Source: Heterodera schachtii
Lineage: Eukaryota; Nematoda; Chromadorea; Rhabditida; Heteroderidae
Length of the DNA: 64,000 nucleotides
NCBI GenBank assembly: GCA_023374025.1
Contig: SIJG01000066.1
Span: 62,001 to 126,000 of the forward strand
Direction: 5' to 3'
The position numbers and the translations under genes were made by a program. Below the pieces are notes generated by a model, which ran no database searches, was not told the DNA's origin, and saw only the letters and a list, made by a program, of their open reading frames with translations. This document shows positions 42,481-54,709 of the stretch, in pieces. Every line of letters begins with the position of its first letter. The first letter of the stretch is position 1.

Positions 42481-45400
42481 TCAATGAAAATTACAAGGAC
42501 GAATTATCTTTGAATCATTTTAATGGCTTTATTTTAATTATTTTTTTAGATATTTTGAAAATTCTAATATTTTTTAATTCAAATAAATTTGTTTAATTAT
42601 AATAAATCTTTTTTTATTACAAAATGATTTATGTTTGTTTGTAAATCATTTTTATTCTGTAGTTAAAATTGCTTTTTTCTGATTATTATTATTAGAAGAG
42701 TAGAATATTTTTTAATTTTATAAAATTGATTTAATAACATAATAAGAATTATATAAATAATTTCTCATTTGAGTTAAGAAATTTTCATATTTTTAAGGCA
42801 TAAATGCTGTTCATTTTTATTTATTTCAGTAAATAAAGAAATGTTTTAAATTCGAACGTTTATTAAATTTTTAGCCATATATAGCCAAAATAACTAAATG
42901 GATTGAAATTAATAAGGCAAATAAAACAATTAGCAAAATATCACTTTAAGCTTTTATTATTTTTATTTTTTGGGTTATAAGAGTCCAAATTGTCAAAATT
43001 TTTAAAGCATGGAATACAAAATAAAAATAAATCAAGAGAAAAAATTTTCATCTTAAGCTCTATTAAAAAAAAATATTGAAAATAATAAATAAAGAAATTC
43101 TTAAAATCTAATACAATCGAAAATTATAAATAAATACATTTCCGATTATTCAAATTTTGATTTAATAGTAATTAAAGGATGAAAAGGTCCTAATATTTCT
43201 TAATATTATTTTGTATTCAATTCATCTTAGCATTTAATAATATAAACGAAATAATATGAAAAAAATATTTAAATTGCTTTGTATTTTTATTAATAGGAAC
43301 GAAATCCCCAATAAATTTGCCAATAATTAAAGTAAAATTAATAATTCACTTGATTAAAAAACGATTCACTATGATATATTTTACTTACTATTTTATAAAA
43401 AAGCATATTAAGTCATCATTGAATAAAAATCTTTTTTATTTTGTAATTTATAAAAACGTTTTTGTTTAAAACATTAATTAAGGGCAAATTAGAAAATTGA
43501 TATAATCTAACTTAAAATTTAATATTCATAATTATTATTTAAATTAGTAAATGTTCTATAAAAATTATTAAGGAAATAATTGAAATTTTGATAATAATTC
43601 ATAATTTTATTAAATTTTATGTATTATATATTAAAAATTTACTATAATCAAAAATTTAAAACTATAACCACTAAATTTACATCATTTATATTTTCAAATT
43701 TAAAATTAATTTAATTTAATGGCGTATCCGCTTAAACCTAGAACAAAACTTAAATCAAAACTTTTTTAGATTTTGTGATAGCAAATTTTAATTATATGTG
43801 GTGTAAAACTATTTGTAAAAATAAACTTGTCCTTAAAATTATAAAATTTATAAACATTAAATAGTAAATTGCTTATTTTTAAACAAAATAATCAATGTTA
43901 AAAGCATTTCATTAATCACAACTGAATTAAGGTAATTAATAATTAAATGATAATGGAAAAAACAAATATATATATATATATAAAATATTAATCCAACTAA
44001 TAATAAAACAGAAAAAATAAAATTATATTAGCAAATCGCATAATAAGCTTCAAATACAATTTTTACCAAATTCATTATTTTTTAAGAGTAATATTTGCTC
44101 CAAATTTAACGCAAAATTATCTAATATATTTGCGTTTATATGTATTCTTAATTTTTGAAAAATTTTTATTTATTAATATTCGCACTTTATTGAATTGATC
44201 CACTCGCGCACCCATTCAGATTTGGATTTAATTTTAGGCATAATGAAAATTTTTCCCTAAGAGATATTCAAATCGAAATATATTTGACGAAAAATGGCAA
44301 TATATATATAAAAGTCACGATTTTTATACGCAAGCACAAAAAAGAAATGTTTTTCCTGCTATTTATAGCATTGAGAAGCTATGAAAAAATATGCATTTGC
44401 TTTGCATATTTTTTGCAATCCTGATTATTAATAGTACTCAGTGTTTGACGGAACGAAAGAAAAAAAAAGATGAAAATATTTATGTGTAATCTAATTTAAA
44501 AAAAATTATTTTTATTTTATTTGCAGTTTTAACATCAATATTTAAATCCATTTATATTTAGTCTAACTATATTTCTTTATTTAGCAGATCATGAACAATA
44601 CAATAAAATTTTCTTCCAATGTTTCAGATTTATTTTATTTTTTAAGAATAAAATTTTCCATGTTTTTAAATATCTTCCATTCTGTCCCATTTTTCTCGCC
44701 TACTTTTAATGACTAATTCATATTTTTCTTTTTTTCGTTGTATTATTTCGCTAATTTAACCATTAATTAGTGCACCGTAATTTGTGATCATTAATTTCTA
44801 TTGTTTTTTCTCATTAGTAAAAATCTTTAGGCTTTAAAATTATTTTAATGAACTTGTTTTTCTGCACAGTTTCAACCCTTTTGAAGATAGTCGTTGAATT
44901 TCTTTTAATTTGTATATTGTATTTTTATCTTATTAATAAAACTATTAAATATTTTCTCGTATTCGGAGGCATATTTATATACAGTTTCTTCTTGCTCATT
45001 TCTTTTGAAAAATATTTTTAACACTAAAATTATAGAAGCTTTTAAGATTATAATTAATTGTTATTATTATTATTTAATTATTTATGATATTCTTTAGTAG
45101 GAAGAAAATTATCATTGTACTTTTACATATTTAATTTACATACAAGCTTATTTAATAATAAAATTAAAATATTTTGGATATAATATAATATATCAGGTAG
45201 ATTTTAGAAATTTTATTCTAATTATTTATAATTTTGAATATTTATTTTACCTTTTTTATTAAAACAGTTGTTATGATTTAATTAATAATGCAGTTGAAAT
45301 AATTTTCAATTGATTTTATTATTTTATCAACTTTATCAATGTCATAAAAATTTTAATTAATAAAAGAGCTAACAAAACTAAACAATTTGGAAATAATTTT

Positions 45401-46329
45401 TGCTTGAGTTGTTGGGACAGATCTTTTTTTAAATAATGTGAATTTAAAAAATATAGAATATAATAATTGGGTGATAAATAAATTTAAGAGTTCAAACAAT
45501 AGATAATGAAATTTAAATATAATTTTTTATTTGATAAAAATGTTTTAAAATGTTTCTTTTAGTCTATATATAAAATTTTTATAAAAGTGGTACCAAAATA
45601 TGCTAATAAAACTATTAATTTAATAATTCAATATAGCTATTATTTCTATCTTTTTCTAAATATTTCTTTGACTAAGTTTATTTTAATGAAAATTATTATA
45701 AGGTTCATAATAAATACAATTTTAAACACTATTAAAAGAAATAAAATATTTAATTTTCTTAACTGTTGAAATAAAATGACAATATTAAAATTAAATTTTT
45801 AATTATTCCTAATAAACCCTTTAATTTTTGTCTTAATTAGGTTTTTCTTTATGTAAGTTTACTTACTTATTTTAGCCTTATCTTTTTTATCCCATGCTGT
45901 ATTTCTTCAGTCGGTTTCATGCTTTCATCCAGTCAATTTTTTATTGAATAATTAAATTTTAGTTTATTATTATTTATCATGCTAATATTACATAATACTT
46001 TTATAACCATGAATAAATTATTTTAAATTTGAAAATAGAAATGAATTGTTTAAATCTTTTTCATTTTTGATTTTAATTTAAAAGAATTATTTTCCTGTTT
46101 TTATTCACGAATTTCCGTTTGCAATTCGTTTTAATCCATCAATTAGATAATAAACAAAATGCAGAAATAAATTGTTTTTTTTTTTGTGAAATATTATATG
46201 ATAAAATAAAAATAAGTTTTTTGTTGATTACTTTTACAATTTTAATAAAAATGCTTGAGAATTTCATTTTTAATTATTAAAATTTTATTGTATTTTTAAT
46301 AATAAAATGATTTATATTATTTATCTATG
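42481..46329. other. Gene-free AT-rich DNA with old repeats
   Basis: 43308-43365 (CCCAATAAATTTGCCAATAA) is the upstream part of the variable-core repeat seen at 17430. A (TA)n run lies near 43965-43982. From about 44.5 kb the plus strand is T-rich. Islands at 44868-44900 and 45885-45945 (CATGCTGTATTTCTTCAGTC) have no frame that I can support. The 60-codon frame at 45587-45769 is AT-driven. Confidence 0.65.
44152..44193 (+). repeat. 42-bp dispersed repeat, copy 2
   Basis: Exact match to 39834-39875. Downstream, copy 2 continues TTGATCCACTCGCGCACCC while copy 1 continues TGTATATATTTCGG. Confidence 0.8.
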
Positions 46330-46470
46330 GTTTATTATTTAGATATAGTGAACATTCTCTCATGTGTAATAACTGATCCTTTTTTCGAACGTTGGTTTAA
46401 GAGCCTTCAATTAAATTTTTTTGGTTTTTTAACAATAAATGTGATCGATTTTTTTACTTTTATTAACTAA
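46330..46470 (-). repeat. Variable-core dispersed repeat, locus E
   Basis: On the minus strand: AATTTAATTGAAGG (ending about 46403), a core with CTCTTAAACCAACGTTCG and AAGGATCAGTTAT, then TACACATGAGAGAATG. The left flank matches locus D exactly over AATTTAATTGAAGG. Confidence 0.6.
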
Positions 46471-46914
46471 ATTTATTTATATTATCCTGTTTTTATATAA
46501 GTTTTTTGAATACTTAAACAATTTTCTGACAAATAATTTAAATTCAAGAGTATTTTACAGCGTAATTACTTTTCAAATATTTGCATTTTCAAGAAATTAA
46601 TTAATTTCGTGAATTCGTAATATATTTAAGTCGAATTCAACTATTTTAAGAAGAAGATGCACAAGAAGAAAAAAATAATAATTTCTTGCAGTTTGTCTTG
46701 TGCGTTTTTAATTTTTATTTATGATTAAATTAAGAAATTTTGTCCGTTTTCTTTAAAAATTTTGTCAAAAAAGTTAAAATTCAATTATTTATATTAATCC
46801 ATATAATGCAGATTTGAAGTAAAGATATACTTCTATTCACATTTTTATTGTAATATAATTTAATATTTCAATTAATATTATTTCTTTTTATTTGTATTAT
46901 TTTAATTTATTCAG

Positions 46915-47115
46915 TTTAATAATTTTTGTTTTTTTACGCTCATATGTAAGAACCGATTATTTGTTCGACCGTCCTTTTGATTATTATTTTTGTTTTTTTT
47001 TCATAATGTGATTGGCTTTTTTCTACTTTAATTAAAGAAAACTTTTATATTAAATATTCAAAAATTATACAGTCTAGTTGCTTTTCTGAAATTTATAATA
47101 GCGAATAGGTTTTCA
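46915..47115 (-). repeat. Variable-core dispersed repeat, locus F
   Basis: A diverged neighbour of locus E: CGCTCATATGTAAGAACCG, TTTGTTCGACCGTCC and later ATAATGTGATTGGC correspond in order to parts of 46360-46455. TCTAGTTGCTTTTCTG and AGCGAATAGGTTTT (47072-47115) match 26205-26265, next to locus C. Confidence 0.55.
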
Positions 47116-49544
47116 ATTTTAACTTTTTCTATTTTTTATGTAATTATTTATATTAATCGTTTTTTAATGCTTTTCGGTGCATTATTTGAATTATCATACA
47201 TTTATTTAAAACATTAAAACAATTATTTAAAAAGTTTCTGAATATAACCTCGTAAATTAGTAAAAATTTAAGTTCAACTCAGCTTTTTATGAACAAAAAC
47301 CAAATAAATTCGTAGTTCCTGCCTAAAGTCTTTTTGTCTTTGTTCTTTTTTTTTACTTGCCTATTTTGTCAGTTCATTAATTTTTTTTTAAATAATTTAT
47401 TAAAAAGTCTCGGAATTAAAATGCATTCACAAATTCAAAAAAAAATTTTGTTTTCACTTGTTAAATTAAAAAAAATTAAGTACCGGTCAAACCTGATAAA
47501 ATTCACAAACCTTCTTTAAGCTAAATAATTGATTATCTATGTGTTAGGATTCTTAAATTTTTGTTAGGAGAAAAGGCCTAAGAGAAAATAGATTTATCTG
47601 TAACAAGATTTAAAAAATTTTGGCATATTGTTTAATTTTGAAATTTCTTTCAGTGACGAAACATCAGCAGGGAGCCAATCTTATTTGTTAGGGCTATCTA
47701 ATCATATAAAGTTCTGACTAAATAATCAAACGTTTAAATAATATCTCTAAAATAATCCTTATCTGGCAAATTGTAATGCTAAAGGGAGAATTTAACACAG
47801 TGCAAAATTTAATAAATATGAAATATTTTAACAAAAATTGATAATTTATCTAAGAATATCTATAAGCTAAACAAATTCTTAATCAAATTAATTAAAAACA
47901 AATATTTCGCTCAAGATTAACTGAAAAGAGAATTAATCCTGTATTTGTTGTTTTTTTAATTTTAAAAATGCTTATAACCAATTTTGGATTGGAATTTACG
48001 AAATAAAAAATAAAAAATTTATCACGTTATAATTATTTATTAAAATATTTTATATTTTATTAAAAAGTATTAAAAATAATTCTGAATAATAATCAAAGAT
48101 TGTTATTTAACGAAAAAGATTAATCAACGAATGGCCATTGTAATTTTCCAAATAAAATATTTCATTAAAATAAATTTAAAATACTAAATTTACTTTATTG
48201 AAATTGATTAATTTCACAATGGATAATTTAAATCAACCAAAAGGAAAAAATACTTATATAAATTATGTTATTTAATATAATAAAAATAAAATAAATTATA
48301 TAATAATATTCAGATTATAAAACATCACATCCTTACAATTTTCAGAGGAGATATCGTCACCCACCATGAGAAAAAAAGCTACAAACTAAATTAACTTCTT
48401 AATTAATAATATAAGCAAAAAATAAGAATTGAAAAATTATTAATAGATCAAAATTTCTAAAAATATTTATTCAATAAAATATAAGCATTGTTTTTTTCTC
48501 TTTTCTATATTATAAAATATGTATATAATTTAATTATTTTTTTCACTTTTATAGGGATTTGTAAGGTTTTTGTTCATATGAATTTTTTTTATTTAAATTA
48601 AAATTAATACATTTTATCGAAAACGATTATAATAAATTAAATATACTAATTATTTTTTAGAAATAAGAATTTTAAAAAAATAAAATAAAAAGAAAGGCTA
48701 TTCTTGTTTTGAAAACGCTGCATAAAAACTTTCTGTTTTAATTCTAAATATTAAATAATGGAAATTTAATGGTTATTCAATTATTCTAAAATAATATATC
48801 ATATAAAAATACTAATCATAAAATTGGAGCGTAATGAAATGCATTAGTAATTTTAATAATAAGACTAATTTAAAATAATATTAATTAAAATACTTAATGA
48901 TATTTATTATTGAACAAAAAAAAGACATTAAACATAAATTCATTAATTCCAAAGTGACACGTTTCAATATTCACTTTAATGTAAAATAAGAATTATAATA
49001 TTGTCCAATTAATTGCTTAAAAAATTTAATTTGAATAATAATAAAATTAAAATAAACTACATTTGAAATATTTAGATAAAGCTTTTGAAATGGTTGATGT
49101 AAATCAATATAAGAATTTATTAACCAAAAATGATTAAAGACACATAAAACTAAATCATAATTTGGTAATAAAAAGGTATAAGTTGATTAAAATATTAATA
49201 ATAAATATTTAAAAATTAGAAAAAGTAAAAATTATATTTTAAAAAACAAAGGATTTTACTATATAAGTTTTTTTTTTGTTTCTTAATTAATTCTTTAAAA
49301 ACATTTATAAATAATTTAAATTCAACTAGTTTAAAAGTTAATAATTATTAAATCAATTAATTAAAGGTCAGAACAACACAAACGAAATTGTTACATTAAT
49401 TAATATAAAATTAAATACAATTTTAACTAAAACAATATTTTAACAATATTAGAAAATACTAATGAAAAATACACAGAAAATTTAATTTTAAAAAACTTCC
49501 TTCCAATATTATTTTGAAAAAATAAAATTTACAATATTATAATA
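47116..49544. other. Gene-free AT-rich DNA
   Basis: Nothing coding is called. At 47654-47717 an island follows TTTCTTTCAG and reads DETSAGSQSYLLGLSNHIKF before a TGA; this could be a relic exon but is unsupported. At 48345-48440 an island after TTTTCAG (AGGAGATATCGTCACC) runs into CACCATGAGAAAAAAAGC, a variable-core member whose downstream part matches 32430-32490. Confidence 0.6.
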
Positions 49545-49648
49545 GGCTCCCGGACAATTCGACAGTGGATAATTCTACAGTAGATAATCCGACAGTTGGA
49601 CAATCCGACAGTGAGGACAATCCTACAAAAGTGGACAATCCGACAGTT
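49545..49648 (+). repeat. GGCTCCCG-capped minisatellite, copy 2
   Basis: GGCTCCC is followed by about six units of 15-18 bp close to GGACAATCCGACAGT (variants GATAATTCTACAGT and ACAATCCTACAAAAGT). The array starts and stops abruptly in AT-rich DNA. The cap and unit pattern match 13991-14028. Confidence 0.75.
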
Positions 49649-52600
49649 TTTGTTTTTATTTAAATGTTGGAGATTTATTTAAAATTGATATTTATTTTTT
49701 TTAAATTATTGCGGCGTTTAGTTTCTATTTATTTTACTCTTTAAAATTAAAAAATTTATAAAAATGACTGCAGTATTTGATTTTAAAAAATTTAAATAAT
49801 AAAATAAATTTTTAATGAAAATTTTTTTTTAAAATTATTCTCGTGAAATTGTAATAAGATCGAAGTTGCATACGAATAAGAAAGAGCCATTTTCAAATAA
49901 GGATTTTTTTTTGTTAAATTTTATATTAATCTATTGAATGTGAAAAAATTGTATGCTTTTTTTAAACAATGTATTTTTGGAATATTTTATTAAATATGAA
50001 ATGATTATTTTAAATAATTCATGAAAATTTTTTCACTTTTTAAGTAAATGTTTTCATCTTCCCCATTTTTAATTTCAAATTAATTTTATTTAAGACATTT
50101 AATTTACGTTTGTTATTTAAAAGAATGAAGAATATGATGTGTTAATTAATTTATAAATAAAAGGAAATTTTATATAAATAAAATAATTTTTTTGGCTGTC
50201 CATTAAGTTAGGTCATAAATGACGCATTTTATAAATAATAATTTTTTAAATGTTTCTTTAATTTTAGAAATTGATTCTTAATTGCAAAAATCTTTTTTTA
50301 AATTTTAGCTTTTAGTGTTAAACATATGGCCAGTGTTATATCAGGAATAAAACATTTTGATCTATTAACCCCCTTCATCAATTATGGGTATTATCATTTT
50401 TATAATATTGATAGCTTAAATGAATGTATTATCCGAAAGAAATAAAGTCTTTAAAATTCGTTATTATTAATTAATTTAATATTTAAAAATACTATTACTC
50501 ATTAATATCTTTTATAGAAACGTTTAACGAACTTTAATTATTTGTAATGCCATAATTAATTTAATTTATTCTTCGCTTTTATCATTATAATTAAGAAATC
50601 AGTTTTAATTTTTTTTTTCATATTTATTAGCGTAATATTCAAATTTTTAAAATGGTTAATTTTATTTATTTGCATTAGAGACATAGAAAATAATTTAAAA
50701 GTTAATTATTATATAAGATTAAAAAAGTATTTTTTTCTTTATTTGGTCAAAACACATAAGAGGACTTTGAGTTTAAATAATTTTATCTAATTTTAATGAA
50801 TGGTTTAATCGTAGTAATACAAAACGAAAGTATAAAAATTTTGTTTATAGATTCCATAAATCTTTATTTTAAAATCTGAACTTCATGCGAGTTTCATTAT
50901 AAACTATAAAAACAATATTTTGATATATTAATTTTTAAAAATGAATATAATAAATAATTTATTCTAATTTTAAAATTTATAAATCCAATGGGTATTTTTA
51001 TATTTGATTTGATTACATACGCATTTGGTTCTTTTTTAAATAAACAGTTATGCATTTTATGTAATAACATTTTTTAATTTATAACAAATTGAATAAATTG
51101 CTATTTTTAGCGTTGTTTTATATGTCTATTTCATCAAATATAAACATGGCAATTGCTCCCGCTAATGTACCGATAATACTTAAACAGTTTTTATTTGTCG
51201 TTCCTTACTTTTAATTTTACCAATTTTAAGTGGTATATAATTAATTTAAACTAAAACATTTTATTTTTTGTTAGCTTTTCATAAATCAATATAGTTTTAT
51301 TCTTATTGAAAAATGTTTTTAAAGTAATATTTTAATTTCGATTCATATTATTTTATGTCGAATCATAGATTATTTTAAATTCTCTTGTTTAGAATTCCTC
51401 CTTTTCAAACTTCGTCGAGGTTCTCGTCTTTTTATCGTCACATTATAAACGTTTTTTTAAAAATTTTCTATGTTGTAAAAAATTCATTTATGTTTCTTTT
51501 ACATATTTTTGAATAGATTGATTTATATTTAAGTAAAATATTTTGATAAATCTATCAAAAGTAAATCTTTTAAAATATTAATCAAAAAAACATTGCATGT
51601 TGCTAAAAATCGTTATTTTTTGTTTATTTAACAAATTAAATTTACTTTTCTATCATTAGCGAACGTTTAATTTTATTATTCCATTGGTTAAAAATAAAAA
51701 CAGACATTTTACAATTATTTTAACTTTGCCGAATTAACATTAGCTGCCTAACTTTATATGTTTAAATTTTTTAAGAAATTTTTATCGCATGGTTAAAAAT
51801 AAAAACATATAAATTTTATACAAATTTTATTTTTATGTATATTATTGTTATTTTTAGAAAAAAATTAAAATAAATGCTTATTTTTTATTCATAATTTCAT
51901 TGACTTTTTTTTTCTTTATTTCTAATTATTTTTATTTTTCGATTAATCTTTTATTTTATTTATATTTTAAATAAATCTTTTGATAATTTTGCGATTATAT
52001 TGAAAAAATAATAATAATTTACTATGTTTGTTTTTTTATTAGCATTTTCATTAAAAAAAGGCTTTTGGATTATTAGTACTAAAAAATAATTTAATAAAAC
52101 TTAACCAAGAAAAATTTTTTAAATGCTTATGTACATTAAACAAGTTAATAGCGGTTTAACTTTACTTGTTTAGAATTTAGAATAATAACTGCTTTAATGA
52201 TTTCACTTAATAAATTTTCCTATTTTTTAATACCCAACCGAAATAACATGGATTAATTGTTTAGACAAAAATTAAAAGTCAATAAAGGTAAAATTTAAAA
52301 AAAATTAAGTCAATTTAAAAAAATTAACATTAAAATCCATTTAAAGCAATATACATGTAAATTCAAAATTAAGCATTTCTTACAGAATAAACAAATTAAT
52401 TGAATTTGAGTTTTGAAATTATTGATACTTAAAATAATTACATATTTGCTAATTTCTGATGGAATAATTGTCATAACTTTATTTTTCTCTCTCGAATTTA
52501 ATTACTTTGATAATAAAAATGTAATAGTTGATAAACAATTTAAAAACAATTAAATTAAAAAATTCATATGATTCAAAAAATATTTGCTTGATTAAAATAA

Positions 52601-53098
52601 TAAAGTAACTAAATGGCAAAATATATAAAAATTAAATCGATGAACTTATTTAAATATCACTTAAATAGTAATTGGATATAATTCTGTTGAAACATCACTG
52701 CAAGTGAGTAAGATTTAAATAATAATAAAATAAGACAAAATATTTATTTAAAATTATTTATTGATTCTTCTCTTATATTTATTTTTTGCATGTATTTATA
52801 TTTATACATTCAAATAGATAAAAAATTAAATAAAATTTTTTTTTAGTATGATCAATAATAAAAACAGTGATATTTTTATTAATTACATAAATGAAATATT
52901 AAAAAAATAAAATGTTTATTTTGAAATATTATAAAATTATTAAACGTCTCAAACATAAAATGAAGGTGAATTTATAATTTTTAATATACACAAAAATTTT
53001 TTCATATATAATTATAAAAAACATTTAGCTTAAGATAAACTATAAATGAAAATAAAGCTTCATAAAAAATGCTTTTTTTTTTTTACAATCACTATCTT
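49649..53098. other. Gene-free AT-rich DNA, T-rich to about 52.1 kb then A-rich
   Basis: No coding signal. Small islands lie at 50318-50385 (CATATGGCCAGTG), 51145-51180 (ATTGCTCCCGCTAATG) and 51400-51435 (TTCGTCGAGGTTCTCG, sharing CTTCGTCGAGG with 42321). The switch in strand composition near 52.1-52.2 kb is abrupt. Confidence 0.65.
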
Positions 53099-53482
53099 TT
53101 GAAATTGACTATTAATCAATTCAATTAATTTTCTTGTTCTATAATAATTAATTTATTGAAAGGAATAACATTAGTAATATTTAATTAAAAAACAATAAAA
53201 AAATGTAATAATAAAATTTAAAAAATTGCTGTATATTTCAAATTATTTAATTAACTAATAGACTTTTCTGTGTTTATAATATATCTTTTTATTACAGCGA
53301 TACACGCTTCAACATGATAATCGGAATGAAAGTTTCTGGAACACGAGATATAGGAAAATATAGAATCAAAAACACAATTAAATATATAAAATACTAATTA
53401 TTTATTAAAAAAATGAAAGGTTTTATAACTGGTAATCAGTAAAAAACAAAGAAATAATTGTTTTAACAAATTACACAAGAAA
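53099..53482 (+). repeat. Dispersed repeat copy with the empty insertion site
   Basis: Homologous to 34343-35120 on both sides of the palindrome-ended element. At 53203-53232 it runs straight through ATGTAATAATAAAATTTAAA into AATTGCTGT, where the other copy has the 384-bp insertion and duplicated CAATA. Confidence 0.7.
53298..53394 (+). other. Exon-like island, copy 2
   Basis: After TTATTACAG and one base the frame reads DTRFNMIIGMKVSGTRDIGK and continues to a TAA at about 53392. The first ten codons correspond to the island at 34932 with mostly third-position differences. No recognised domain and no clear donor. Confidence 0.35.
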
Positions 53483-54289
53483 ATTTAATTAAATGAATTA
53501 TTAAAAATAAAGAAAAGCAAAATTCATCTATCCCTATTTCTTTCACACTAAATATTATTTAAATTTATATTAAAATATATTTTTAAGAAATAATAAAACG
53601 AAAAATGATTTTCAGTATTCAGTTTTTCAAATTCTTTTACTTAAAAAATTGAAAATTATCAAATTTTTTTAAAAAATAATAAAATTTTATTAATTTTTGT
53701 AGAAAAAAATGAGGGTTTTATTAGAAAAATTTAAAATTAAATGTAAAAATTATCAATTGTACGAGTTGCCATTTTTCTAAACTTATCTTTAAGGAATTAT
53801 TCATAAAATATTTTATTACAATATTGCGAGTAAGTTTATAATGAATTTATATTTTATTTATTCATAATTTGCAAATTATATCTTTGATTTAGTTGATTTT
53901 ACTGAAAAATATATTTTATTTATTTTGTTGTAGAAATTAAATAATTTCATTTAAAAATAAAAAATATATCATTCTCTCATACCCAATAATTAAAAACTGA
54001 AATAAAGAAAAAATAATTTGTTTAAATAAAACATACAAAACCGCAGTTTCAATTCAAGAGCATTCCCATTTAAACATAATTAAAATAAAAATTTCAAATT
54101 CTAAACTAAAATTAAATAAATTAAATTTTGGTGCGATTAAAATTAAAAATAGATAAATAAATTTAAAAAAACAATAAAAGTGAAAACAATCCCAAAAAAT
54201 TTTTAAATATTAAATTTGGATATTAATTAATATAAATATATTTAAATATTGAAATTAATAACCAAAAATGTAATAATAAATAAGAAATA
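53483..54289. other. Gene-free AT-rich DNA
   Basis: A-rich plus strand, nothing recognised. Confidence 0.7.
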
Positions 54290-54470
54290 AATAAGAAATT
54301 ATTAATTAAGGTTTATGTAATTTAATAAATTATAAAGAAATGATAAAAAAAGATATATTCAAGAAAATTTAATTTTACGAATTATCAAAAAATATACATA
54401 TTTTTAATAAAAATTTAAATAATAAACAACTGAAATATCTATAATCTATCACAATCAATAAGAGGCAAAA
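54290..54470 (+). repeat. Partial copy of the 3.66-kb unit (first ~180 bp)
   Basis: AAATTATTAATTAAGGTTTA through ATAATCTATCACAATCAATA matches the start of the tandem units at 54710, 58362 and 62024, then diverges. Confidence 0.8.
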
Positions 54471-54709
54471 TATTCCAATGTATTCGTTACTTAATTAATT
54501 TTTAGTATTATCGATTTTTAAACAATAATTTTTGAACTTATATAATCTTTTATTCTTTTGTGCGTTCAATTTCTAATCTTTTATCTTTAAATTAATTTAA
54601 TTGTAAAAATGATTTTTAATTATTTTTAAAATCTTATTTTTTAAAGCTTATTCACGTTTACGTCTGTGAATAATCGATTCAGAAAGGTGCTTATTAAAAA
54701 AAAATAAAT

